DNA of 64,000 bases from Piezodorus guildinii (lineage: Eukaryota; Arthropoda; Insecta; Hemiptera; Pentatomidae), in NCBI GenBank assembly GCA_023052935.1, contig CM041294.1, forward strand, positions 14,371,791 through 14,435,790, written 5' to 3'. Below, in pieces: positions 53,513-63,192 of this stretch; position 1 is the first letter of the stretch, and each line of letters opens with the position of its first letter. A program made the position numbers and the translations under genes. The notes under the pieces are model-generated. The model searched no databases, was not told the origin of the DNA, and saw nothing but the letters and a program-made list of their open reading frames with translations.

Positions 53513-54415
53513 TATTGGGTTGATGCAAAATTAATGCAGGTTTCCTCTATTGCAATATCTTAATTCCAATTGTGTAAACAAAGCTAATCCTAACATTGAT
53601 CATTATTATACCAAAACAAACCTTATCTAATACCCTCTCTTTCATCATGAATTTGTTTAGTAAAATCGTTTTGTTCAGTGTGTTCAAAGGTCTTGAATCG
53701 AAAATGTCAAAGTGCGATTTTCGTCAAATTTATTTTTACGAATTTAAATTAGGGCGCAGCGCTGCGCAAACGGCTCGTAATATTAATGAAGTGTGGGGTC
53801 AGGGGGCTATTAATGAGTGCACGGTGCAGCGTTGGTTCCAGAAGTTTCGCAGAGGAGATTTCGACCTCGAAGACAAGGAAGGTCGGGGCCGTCATCTTGC
53901 TCTGGACAACGACCAGCTGAGGTCAAAAGTGGAAGAAGACCCGACCAAAACCACACGAGAAATGGCGGCGGAACTCGGAACTCAAAAATTGCAACGTCTT
54001 TGCCCAGCATTGATGAATCGGAAGGGGCCGATCCTGCTCCACGATAACGCCAGACCACACGTTGCACAACCAACGCTTCGACGACTGCACGAGTTGGGCT
54101 ACGAAGTTCTCCAACATCCGCCTTATTCATCTGACCTCTCTCCTACAGACTTCCACTTTTTCAGGCGTCTGGACAACTTTTTGAGGGAGAAAAATTTTCA
54201 AAACCAGGACGACATTGAAAATTCTTTTCGTGATTTCATTGAGTCCAGGGATTCGGATTTTTTTTCTGGTGGAATAAGAAAGCTTGTTGAACGTTGGCAA
54301 AAGTGCATTGATTCAGATGGAAATTATTTTGTTTAAATATATATGGTTAAAGTAAAGATATGGCGTATTTACAATACCTACTAAAAACCTGCATTAATTT
54401 TGCATCAACCCAATA
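53513..54415 (+). mobile_element. Mariner element (second family), TA-flanked
   Basis: 899-bp element at 53515-54413, TIRs TTGGGTTGATGCAAAATTAA, TA on both sides. Different TIR sequence from the 1158/45623 family. The paralogous RZ-1 copy at 43660 shows the empty site. Confidence 0.95.
53704..54336 (+). CDS. Mariner transposase with in-frame internal deletion
   Basis: An open 210-aa protein. The frame opens at 53596, but the Met at 53704 (MSKCDFRQIYFYEFKLGRSA) matches the usual mariner start. The N-terminal helix-turn-helix pair is kept (GRSAAQTARNINEVWG, EDPTKTTREMAAELG). Then about 120 residues, including the first catalytic Asp, are missing, and the frame continues in register at KLQRLCPALMNRKGPILLHD. 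The second Asp (LHDNARPH) and third Asp (YSSDLSPTD) are present with 34 residues between them (DD34D). No stop or frameshift. It cannot catalyse transposition, but the open frame with a DNA-binding domain could act as a TIR-binding repressor. That role is inference only. Confidence 0.85.
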   Translation: MSKCDFRQIYFYEFKLGRSAAQTARNINEVWGQGAINECTVQRWFQKFRRGDFDLEDKEGRGRHLALDNDQLRSKVEEDPTKTTREMAAELGTQKLQRLCPALMNRKGPILLHDNARPHVAQPTLRRLHELGYEVLQHPPYSSDLSPTDFHFFRRLDNFLREKNFQNQDDIENSFRDFIESRDSDFFSGGIRKLVERWQKCIDSDGNYFV

Positions 54416-54475
54416 ACACTTATTTTAAATGTGTGTTTCTAATTTATGACCGCACCCCCAACCATCTTCCTCATT

Positions 54476-54542
54476 TAATTTAATTAGGGCAAAATAATAC
54501 CCCTTCGACAGAATATAACACCATCAAAGACTCAGTGGCGGA

Positions 54543-54606
<64 letters not shown>

Positions 54607-55096
54607 AAAATAAAATCAACAGAAAACGGTATAATGTGTACATTTTTTACACCCTACCATCTACCACCCTGATCAAGGTATTAAGGACCTCCTATAATCC
54701 TACGGGATTGATGATTAAAAATAATTGGACGAACGTATCTTAATTTGCTTCCAGCTGCCTGTCTGTACAAAAGGAATAAGTAAGAAGATTACACAAAAAG
54801 CGTCGCATGGTGGGATCCATGGAAGCAGCGATCGGAACGGAGTAATGAAGAGAGTTAATGTTGTAAAGGCCACGTGGGCAATATCGCGCACGTGCAGGAT
54901 TAGGGCGTCCCCCAGGGCTGCATAATGAGGTCTACTTCTCTATAACATTTAGCGCGCTTTGTTGTCTCCCCTTTGTCTTGCTACTCTATATTTTCTTCCT
55001 TGGAAAAGGAGAAACAAAACATGCATTAGGTTTAACTATAAAAAAATAAGAAATGATGCATAACGTATTCAATTTAAAGATCTTTACTTCATTTTT
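54476..55096. other. Unclassified spacer with (AT)n
   Basis: An (AT)n tract at 54546-54603, then a moderately GC-richer stretch (54720-54990) without recognisable coding. Confidence 0.4.
54546..54603. repeat. (AT)n microsatellite
   Basis: About 58 bp of AT repeats. Confidence 0.97.
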
Positions 55097-56186
55097 TTTA
55101 TTTTTTTTTATTTAATAGATTTATTGCTATTTACAACTGTATAATGATATACATCTAGTAAATGAGATACAAGATAAAAATGTCATGGATTCACATGTGG
55201 GGATACTACCCATTGGCAGCTATCCAAAGACTATGTTAAACTAGAAGGTCTCGTGGTCATCTTCTTTTCAGACGCCTCGGAGCATTATCAGGGATTGTAG
55301 AGGGAGCAAGGATTGAAACAAGTGGATTAGAGTGGGAATGGAGTTTGTCATGAAAGGAGTGGTAACCTGGTTCGCGCCAAGTCAGCAACATAGGGAACGT
55401 TAAGGTCTTTATGGATGAGTTTATTTGTTACAAAATAAGGAGCGTTGAGGATTTTTCGAAGGATTTTTGATTGCAAGGATTGGAGACGGGAAGAATTTGA
55501 TGGTTTAGTAGAGCCCCAAATCTCTACTCCGTAAGTCCATATCGGTCTGATGATAGTCATATAGATGAGCCTTTTGTACTTAAGTGGAAGGATAGAGCGT
55601 TTGTCTAGTAAGTGTTGAAGTAGTCGAAAACGTCGGGCAGTTTCTTGTCTATTCAGTCTTGTATGAGGGTTCCAAGTAAGACGTTTGTCCAGGTGCAGTC
55701 CTAGGTATCGGATCTGTTCAACCGGGACAAGAGGAGTGTTATTGAAGGATACTGTTGGGCAGGATGTCATAGGTTTACGACGAAGGGTAAAGGTGATTTG
55801 GTGGGATTTATTGAATTTATTTTATTCTCCAGTTCTGACACCATACTTCAAGGTCTTTGATGTGTGATTGAAGAGTTTGGGAGGCAATAGTTGGATCGTT
55901 GTGGACTGATAACACACATGTGTCATCAGCATAGGTAGAAAGGAAAGTGCTAGGATGGGATGGATATCAGCTGTATAAACTGTGTAAAGGATGGGTCCTA
56001 GAATACTGCCTTGAGGAACACCTGCATACTGATTAAAAAGGGATGAACAGGAACGGTTATGATTTACTTTGAAGGACCTGTCTGTGAGATAGGACTGGAT
56101 AATAAGGAAGTATGTAGGTGGGAGGAATTTACGGAGTTTGTAAAGCAGTCCCGGGTGCCACACTCGGTCAAAGGTACTTCATTTTT
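55085..56186 (-). mobile_element. Jockey-clade LINE (subfamily A), 5'-truncated, 12-bp TSD
   Basis: Insertion 55097-56174 between TACTTCATTTTT repeats (55085-55096 and 56175-56186). It starts within the RT motif FDRVWHPGLL and ends with the subfamily A 3' UTR and A-rich tail. Confidence 0.92.
55348..56163 (-). pseudogene. Jockey reverse transcriptase C-terminal half
   Basis: 56163-55822: WHPGLLYKLRKFLPPTYFLI, YAGVPQGSILGPILYTVYTA, then frame loss just before the catalytic motif. 55770-55348: FNNTPLVPVEQIRYLG, LTWNPHTRLNRQETARR, PIWTYGVEIWGSTKPSN and LARTRLPLLS, then a shift. The 5' half of RT and the endonuclease are absent. Confidence 0.88.
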
Positions 56187-56734
56187 AGGTTAGAAATTTA
56201 AGAACTCATGCAAGCTTTTTGACCTGTTTATCTTTACCGAGAAAAATGTTGCATAGCTCAAATCAGCAGAGAACGATCGGGAGAATCTATACTGATAAAT
56301 CTGCATGTGCAGCGTTAGACGGTGACAAAATTCACAAGTAAAAATTTGATACTAATTGTTTTCTCAGCCGAATTGGCGGCTATTGGAAAATCTATCTGAC
56401 TAGTCATCATCAGAGGAATCAATAAGTATTTGCCATTTTGTTTATGTTTTCAGAAAAACCTGTTATACAGCAGGTCCACTAAACCATCATAGAGATGGCA
56501 GATTCTTGTAGAAAAATAGATTTATTTTTCGTTCCCAGTCATTCTCGGATTTACGGAAACTAGCGAGTTGTCAAAGCAGCAGCTAGGGCACATTCGTTAG
56601 AAGTAATAACTCTCATCATCAGAATTATTAAAACCAATAAAAACAATTTTAAATTAATGGCTACAAACCTGGAATATATTGGGTAATAACAATCTTTTTT
56701 TTTTTTTTAATCTTTATATATTTATTGGAAGGAA
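56187..56734. other. Unclassified spacer
   Basis: No recognised feature. TCATCATCAG-like words near 56408 and 56620 lack the GAAA partner of the ribozyme motif. Confidence 0.4.
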
Positions 56735-57200
56735 TTAGTCCGGGCCGCGGTCATTAAATGAAACAACTAAATAGTTTCAACTATTTTATTGTTTGCCAAC
56801 ATTTCGACCCCCATTGTGGGTCATCATCAGGACTAAAAAGATACATTCAAAATAAGATTAAATATACTATTTTAAAAACTATTGCGCTAGAGAATGTCAA
56901 TATTATAACATAAAAGGAACTAGATGTGTAAAGAAATCGATTAATTAAATTACAATGACAAAGGTATACTAATGAGAGCTATACAGAACAGATAATGATT
57001 AAAGATAATGTACAAATATATAAGAAAAAATTACATGAAATAAAAAAAATAAATAAAAAAACATTGAAAACTGGAGTACAGTGGAGATACGTACCGTGTT
57101 GTAGGCGAATGGAAACTAGGTGCAATTTGGTACTATGGAATATAGGCAGGTAGATAGGAAAGTACTCCTTCCAGTAAGTCTTAACGGTCAACTAATTATA
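56735..57200 (-). mobile_element. Ribozyme-bearing repeat (RZ-6)
   Basis: Non-coding, with motif H14 about 60 nt from the minus-strand end (TGACCGCGGCCCGGACTAAT). The 5' boundary is uncertain. Confidence 0.5.
56795..56834 (-). ncRNA. Hammerhead-like ribozyme motif H14
   Basis: Minus strand: GTC, CTGATGA, extra T, GACCC/GGGTC hairpin, GAAA, TGTT, GGC. Stem I GTC/GGC uses a G-T pair. Confidence 0.52.
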
Positions 57201-57205
57201 TCTAC

Positions 57206-57596
57206 AATTGAGACGTTGATTTCCAAAAGGTACTAAAGGACATTTTTTACGAAATTGATTTTTTTACATATTTGTATTCTCATCTTTTAGTTCTATCTAA
57301 ATATTCTATTTGATCTCATCTAATGAATTCTCAAGTCCTTAAAAAACACGATTTAGCAATGCAGTCATTTTCTAAAAGTACTAATTACGCATTTATTTTC
57401 GTTCCAAATCATTCTAAAAAAGTTCATTTCATAACTTTAATATGATGTTATTATTATAGTAAAAAAATAATTCTAAATTTTAAGGCAAAAAGACCCAAAT
57501 TAGCTAGTTTAATAATATGGTAATGAGAGATTTTCGCGCTTCCTGTAAAATTTCCTAGAATGGATATAGTACCTTTTGGAAATCAACGTCTCAATT
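57206..57596. mobile_element. MITE (AATTGAGACG TIR), copy 2
   Basis: 391 bp, TIRs of at least 31 bp (AATTGAGACGTTGATTTCCA + AAAGGTACTA). About the same length as copy 1 with few differences, so recent activity is likely. Confidence 0.88.
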
Positions 57597-58090
57597 CATA
57601 TATTTATATTCACACCTGTCATGTACTTGAAACAACCAGTGAATGTGATTGTTCAATGAAGGTGATGTAGCGTGATAGGCAAGGTGGAGAGAAGGTGCCC
57701 AGCGACACCTTTTCCTGGCGTGTTTCTTAATTAGCATATGTTAGGAGGTCTCTCATCCAACTTCTTTTCAGCCTTCTGCAAGTGTTGTGGGGCATGTCAG
57801 TAGTGGCCATGTTTTGTATTAGTGAGTTGGTATGTCCGTGTACGTTTGTTGTGAAAACGTTTGTAGAGGGTCCGAATCTGTTCGTTGACTCTTGACACTT
57901 GAAGGTCTGTATGTAAAGTAGTGTTGCTTACGTACCATGGTGAGTTTGTAATAGTTCTAATAGTTAAAGATTGAAAAATTTGAATTTTACGAATGTATTT
58001 TCGGCAGTCCTGTATATCTGTAAGGCTTAAGTCCAAATGGGTTTCAGTAGGTAAGTATAAGTGTTTAGTTTAGTTTTAAATTTTAATTTT
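57597..58090 (-). pseudogene. Jockey-like LINE (subfamily B) 3' end
   Basis: The minus frame 58036-57797 reads KIQIFQSLTIRTITNSPWYV, SNTTLHTDLQVSRVNEQIRT, then RRLKRSWMRDLL in another frame. The 3' UTR has GGTGTCGCTGGGCACCTTCT. It abuts the MITE at 57596. Confidence 0.78.
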
Positions 58091-58228
58091 GAACGTCTTA
58101 AAGACATCTAACCCACCGTCAGCTGCTCGACCACATCTTCCAGAAAATGCCGGTGTACATTTACTTGATGTATTTTTTTTTTTTTAATTCAGTTGTAAAT
58201 ACCAAAAAACGATAAAAAAAAAAAAAGT
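58091..58228 (+). mobile_element. Jockey subfamily A-like 3' UTR fragment
   Basis: ACATTTACTTGATGTA ... CAGTTGTAAATACC, then a poly-A run at 58214-58226. Confidence 0.55.
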
Positions 58229-58850
58229 TTATTTACGCCTTATAACTTTCTGGCCTATTCTGGTTCGAACGAGATTATAAAAAAAGAATTAGCAAACCCC
58301 AATTGTACGTGATTATAGGGTTCTCGATTTATATCTAACCATGGCTGTTTGACCCGTCGAAATACTGTGCGTTTGGTTCAATAAAATTGGATAAATTTGT
58401 ACTTTTTTGCCAGTCTAATGATACAGGAACTAGGAAACCCCCGTAGCACTTTTTGAGATGGAAGACCACACACCTTTACTATAGACATGATAGGTTGCCT
58501 CGATGACCGGCCAAGGTTGTAGCTACCGCAGGATTTCGGCCTCCCATTACCTCCTCAAGGAGAAAACGATCTTGGAAGAGTAAACAACTTCGTTGGTCTG
58601 TCCTGTAATCTACCATGCGACTGTTTGTAAAAGGTTTAGAGTAACGCATAGGTTGTTATTACTTTTCAATTATTCCTGTCATCGAGAGTTTGTGGGAAAT
58701 GATATGTTACTTTTTCAATTAGAGCAATTTTCGACTGTTAAATTGCAGGACACACGCTAACTGTTGGTAGATTTTTAAGTTAATAGCTGGCATGATCAGC
58801 TTGATGGAGAGGAAAAATATTCTTTTTTACTGAAAATTTCTTATTGATCT
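58229..58850. other. Unclassified spacer
   Basis: No frame or repeat recognised. Confidence 0.35.
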
Positions 58851-61078
58851 GGTATCAGGCGTACAAGACTTGCAGAGGATTATGAAGCGTTTAAGATACT
58901 TCGTAACTTGACACAAACAACAGTAAGGCGTGCGAAATCCAACTATTTTCATGAAGCTCTGTCCTCTTCCCCTGATTCTAAAACCAAATGGTAACTCCTT
59001 CGTAAACTTTCCCTCTGTAAATCCTTTACCTCATCAAGTTTCTCAATACCATCTGACGAACTAAATTCATACTTTTCTACTGATTCCTCTAACATTACTG
59101 TAGCCTCTTCTTCCAATTGTTCACTCCCACCATCATTTAATTGCGATAATTTTTACTTCTCAAATATTTCTCCCACAGACCTTATTTCTTCCATAATGAA
59201 ATCCCACACCACTTCCATCGGCTCTGATGGAATACCCGTCAAACTGTTAAAATTATGCCTACCTGAAATCCTACCAGTTCTTCTTTTCATTTATAATTTC
59301 TCCCTCCAGAACTCTGTATTCCCTACTTCATGGAAAAAAGCCCTAGTCCATCCCATCAACAAAATCCCTAATCCGACATCACCTAAAGATTATCGCCCTA
59401 TCTCTATCCTGTCTAATCTCTCCAAACCTCTAGAACGAATTGTACAATCCCAAGTATCCCACTTTCTTGAAGAGACTAATCAACTTGACCCTCTTCAATC
59501 CGGCTTCCGACCTGGCTTCTCCACGCAATCAGCCCTTACCAAAATCACTAGTGATATCCACACCGCAATAGAGATAAAAAAAATAACAGTCCTAATACTC
59601 CTAGACTTCTCCAAGGCCTTTGACTCCCTTAACCATTCGATCCTCTTTTCCAAATTAAAATGTTTATCCTTTTCTAATAGTTCTATCCAATGGTTCCAAT
59701 CTTTTCTTTCCGAACGTTCTCAAGCAGTTACTATTCCTAATGAACCCTTATCTTCCTTCCTAACTCTATCCTCAGGTGTTGCTCAAGGTTCGAGTATTTC
59801 CCCCCTTCTGTTCAATACCTATATCAATGACCTCCCTAATTCAATCCATCACTGTTCCTACCACCTATACGCTGATGACCTCCAAATCTATCTATCCTTC
59901 CCTCCTTCCGAATTATCATTAGCTTTTGCAAATATTCAGGCAGACCTAGATAGGATCAGTGCCTGGGCAAACCTGAATAGTCTAAAGCTTAATCCTATGA
60001 AAACCCAGGCCATTTTAATCGGTTCCAATTTCCTCCTTAGTTCTATCATCACCCTTCCTTCACTTTTGCTTAATAATCACCCTATTACCTTCAGCGCCTC
60101 CGTCAAAAACCTTGGCGTAATCCTTGACCAAAACCTATCCTGGAGACCCCATATTGCCCAAATTTCCAAAAAATCGATAAGTACACTAAAACTATTTCAA
60201 CGGTCCCGTCACCTTCTCCCACAATCCTCCCGGAAGCTCCTTGTATCCTCTCTTATTTTTCCCCATTTTGACTATTGTTGTGCGGTATATGGCGGCCTCT
60301 CGAAGGTGCTTGAGGGTAGATTGAAACGTGTCATGAACTGTTTCATAAGATTTGTCTTCGGTACCTCTAGACGGTCGCATGTATCACATCTCTATGACGA
60401 GTCAAATTGGCTGTTTCCCTCTATTCGAAGACAATATTTCCTTGGTTCCTTTCTCTATCAAGTCATCCGCTCCCATCGCCCCTCCTACGTTTATAGTCTC
60501 CTGCAATTTAAATCCACAATCCATACTCAGGAAACCAGATCCCGTCCTTCTGACCTCTATACGCCTTCCCATCGAACCAAAAAATATGAATTTTCCTTTT
60601 TAGCCCGGTCCACTTTTTTCTGGAATACTCTCCCAACAAACATCCGTCATGCTCCTTCCCAATCTTCATTCAAATCGCTCCTTTTTAAACACCTTCTTGC
60701 TTCCCAACTAGATGCCAACTAATTTCAGTATAAAAATTTGAGCTATGTGAGAAATGTCCACACTTCATGTCATAAATGTTATAAAGTTTTCATTATTATT
60801 TTTAATTATTCTAAAGTTTTTTTTTTCTTTGGTTTGTTAACCCTGTTACTTTTAGATACTATTGTAATCTTTTTAATTGTTATTTTTCATTTCTTTCTGT
60901 TTTTACCATTTAAAATACTTGTATATATTTATTGTAATCATTATGTTATAAGTCTTTTTTGTTTTTATTTCTATGTGTTCTATGGTCAGTCATAATACTT
61001 ATTTGTTTTGTACCTGTATGTTATTCTTAAGGGACCTAGTCCCAGAATAAAGTTCTTTTTTCATTCATTCATTCATTC
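58851..61078 (+). mobile_element. CR1/L2-like LINE, 5'-truncated, ~2.2 kb
   Basis: Runs from the endonuclease-RT linker (LRNLTQTTVRRAKSNYFHEA) through RT to a 3' UTR with AGGGACCTAGTCCCAGAATA and a (CATT)n tail at 61061-61078. Short tandem tails are typical of the CR1/L2 group. A possible target duplication ACTGAAAATTT / ACTAAAATTTT is not certain. Confidence 0.85.
59196..60722 (+). CDS. CR1/L2-like reverse transcriptase, 508 codons open
   Basis: Reverse transcriptase of a non-LTR element. The reading continues upstream in the same frame to about 58858, but a stop (58992-58994) follows SKTKW, so the listed Met is just the first one after that stop and not the native start. Motifs in order: DYRPISILSNLSKPLERIVQ near 65, LDPLQSGFRPGFSTQSALTK near 97, LILLDFSKAFDSLNH near 133, SSGVAQGSSISPLLFNTYIN near 192 and the catalytic YADD (LYADDLQIYL) near 224. 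The C-terminal region has WANLNSLKLNPMKTQAILIG, VKNLGVILDQNLSW and FLARSTFFWNTLPTNIRHAP, the usual CR1/L2 ending. RT looks intact; the endonuclease is missing. A short relative lies at 3955-4470. Confidence 0.9.
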   Translation: MKSHTTSIGSDGIPVKLLKLCLPEILPVLLFIYNFSLQNSVFPTSWKKALVHPINKIPNPTSPKDYRPISILSNLSKPLERIVQSQVSHFLEETNQLDPLQSGFRPGFSTQSALTKITSDIHTAIEIKKITVLILLDFSKAFDSLNHSILFSKLKCLSFSNSSIQWFQSFLSERSQAVTIPNEPLSSFLTLSSGVAQGSSISPLLFNTYINDLPNSIHHCSYHLYADDLQIYLSFPPSELSLAFANIQADLDRISAWANLNSLKLNPMKTQAILIGSNFLLSSIITLPSLLLNNHPITFSASVKNLGVILDQNLSWRPHIAQISKKSISTLKLFQRSRHLLPQSSRKLLVSSLIFPHFDYCCAVYGGLSKVLEGRLKRVMNCFIRFVFGTSRRSHVSHLYDESNWLFPSIRRQYFLGSFLYQVIRSHRPSYVYSLLQFKSTIHTQETRSRPSDLYTPSHRTKKYEFSFLARSTFFWNTLPTNIRHAPSQSSFKSLLFKHLLASQLDAN

Positions 61079-61401
61079 AAAAACTAAAATTTTTCCCTGA
61101 CTGGGAAAAGCAGAAGATCATGGATTTTTTAATCTATAATCTACTTATTTTTCCAGGCTAAATTTTATATAACAAAAAATGTTCTCCATTAAATTTCTGA
61201 TTTGGGAGCTGTTGTCAAAATTATTTCAGCAACATCAACAAAGGTAGAACGTGCGAAAAAAACCGCCGACTCTAAAAACATCTAAGCAAAACGTACTTTT
61301 TCCTTTTAGAAACAAATAGCTTACAAACAGCAAGTTAACAGATAAATGTTTTATACACAAATAACTTCAAATTTTCGATGCGAGGAGCACAAAAACAGCT
61401 T
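61079..61401. other. AT-rich spacer
   Basis: No recognised feature. Confidence 0.4.
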
Positions 61402-61712
61402 TTTACAGTAAGGGAAAGTATTGCGATCGTGAAAATTTTCGAATTCCAGTTTTCAACGAAAATACACGTTCTAGGGTCCCCTGAGTCCAAATAATCAAGT
61501 CCCGCAAAAAGGTGTGTGTGTGTGATAACTCCTATGAAACTGAAATTTCATATTTAAGACAAATATACGCCCGAGACGTTACAAAACCTTTTTCATCAAA
61601 ATTAGCTTACTAGAAGAGCTACTTTATACAATGAATTTTGCACCTTTTTTCGATTTTCTCGAAAACGGTTCCGACGATTTCGATTAAACTCGCTATATCT
61701 ATGTAAAATTTA
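61402..61712 (+). repeat. R880 copy 5, 5' part
   Basis: Starts slightly truncated at CAGTAAGGGAAAGTATTGCG. Interrupted at the duplication ATGTAAAATTTA and resumes at 62689. Confidence 0.85.
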
Positions 61713-61763
61713 TTATAGGTGGAATAGTCAGGAATCAGTCATTTTTGAAAAGTTTTTAATTTT

Positions 61764-61804
61764 GCCAACGTTTCGGCTCAAGCTTGTGAGCCATCATCAA
61801 GGCT
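61764..61804 (-). ncRNA. Hammerhead-like ribozyme motif H15
   Basis: Minus strand: GCC, TTGATGA, extra T, GGCTC/GAGCC hairpin, GAAA, CGTT, GGC. Stem I GCC/GGC. T3-G8 wobble. Confidence 0.52.
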
Positions 61805-62569
61805 ACAAACATCAGAACAAAAGAGATACATATTAATATGATAATGAAAATTTTTTCTGAATTTAGTGACAATGATAACATTTGAAATAAAACAGAAAAT
61901 ATACCAACATACTTAAATATTATAGATACAAATAATGATAATATGATACATAATCTGATGATGATAAGCATAACAAATTTTTACAGAACTTTAGACTTTA
62001 ATATAAAAGTAAAAAAAAAAAAAAAAAAACATATATATATAAACGTACCATTACTGAGCCATGTCCAAGCATAAACTGAGGAAAACCATAAACATAGGTA
62101 GTATGGGGAGGGGTTCGTGTAAAAACCCTGAAGGTTTTCCCCTCTAAGTGTAAATACTACAGCTTATCTTTGTTTTTAAAAAGTTTTACAAAATTATATA
62201 ATGGAAAAAACAAAATAATATATCCGTATGTACAATAAGGTTGAACATTTTTAACAGAAAATTATAAACACTAGAATCTGAGGTATTTAAAAGATCATGA
62301 GGTATATAATAAAAAACAAAATAAAATAAATAAATAACAAAAACAAGAACCAGAGGTGTTGTAAACAAAAAGATAAATATACAGTAAATAAATAAAATAT
62401 ACATTACACAAGCAATTTGTACAATAAAGTGATAGAGTTATAATTTAAGGAGACGGAAGATGTTAGCATACGAGGGAGAAATTATCTCTTTGTCAGTTTT
62501 ATGATTTACGGGAACTTGATCTTTTTCCATATGGATATATATAGCTTCGGAGATGGCTCACAAGCATAT

Positions 62570-62607
62570 ATGATGATGGCTCACAAGCTTGAGCCGAAAC
62601 GTTGGCA
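62570..62607 (+). ncRNA. Hammerhead-like ribozyme motif H16
   Basis: Same hairpin and 3' part as H15, but the upstream strand (ATAT) no longer pairs with GGC, and position 3 is A opposite G. Probably inactive as a monomer. Confidence 0.4.
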
Positions 62608-62688
62608 AAATTAAAAACTTTTCAAAAATGACTGATTCCTGACTATTCCACCTATAATAGTTTCTACAGTCGACTATACACCCTCAAT

Positions 62689-63192
62689 ATGTAAAATTTA
62701 ATTTTTTTTAATATCATGTAGGTTTTATTCTGATAAAAATAGTCTGACAGGGCTTAAATGCCGATATTTTCTTATTCTAAAGTACCAATAATTTTGTATA
62801 TTTTATAAAAATAACCATATTATCTAGTTAGCATTGATAAATAACAGCCAAATATGCAAGTTGAGAAAATTTGAAAAGCAATTAAAGGAGAAAACTGAAA
62901 AAATATTTTTTTAATGCAATTTTTCGTTTTTGAACATAAGAGCAGTAATATACAAGTATGATATACCGGTGGAAATCTAAAGATTTTAGAAAAAATATTA
63001 TCTCGTACACAAGCTTTTAAAAGTTAATAGAGAGTGATGAAAAGCCGATAAAACACATGTTTCTACAGAAATTTAATTTTATTAATTCTTTAATAGTTTC
63101 ACTCATTTTTACCTCTAACTGTTTTTGAAAATTCTTTGATTGATTTTAAAAATGGAGGTAAGTGAAAGTCGTGTGTTGCTCGCACCAGATTT
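62689..63192 (+). repeat. R880 copy 5, 3' part
   Basis: Resumes AATATCATGTAGGTTTTATT and runs to the tail GTGTGTTGCTCGCACCAGA. Confidence 0.87.

Larger units (their letters stand above)
52190..54475 (+). mobile_element. Ribozyme repeat RZ-1, copy B, with two nested insertions
   Basis: Plus-strand copy of the repeat at 2402-3560 (CATCCGTTATTACTTAA..., GCGTGGAAACGG-type block near 52425, then tandem TTTCCATACTTTATAA units at 53225-53350). It holds the palindromic insertion 52626-53005 and the mariner 53515-54413, and ends GACCGCACCCCCAACCATCT. Confidence 0.82.
61701..62700. mobile_element. Ribozyme-bearing element RZ-7 (976 bp) with 12-bp TSD
   Basis: Insert 61713-62688 between ATGTAAAATTTA repeats. 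Inverted arms of about 88 bp (61713-61800 and 62572-62660) each carry a hammerhead-like motif. The right end has an extra GACTATACACCCTCAAT tail. The interior is AT-rich with no coding sequence and an A run at 62012-62029. Confidence 0.87.
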
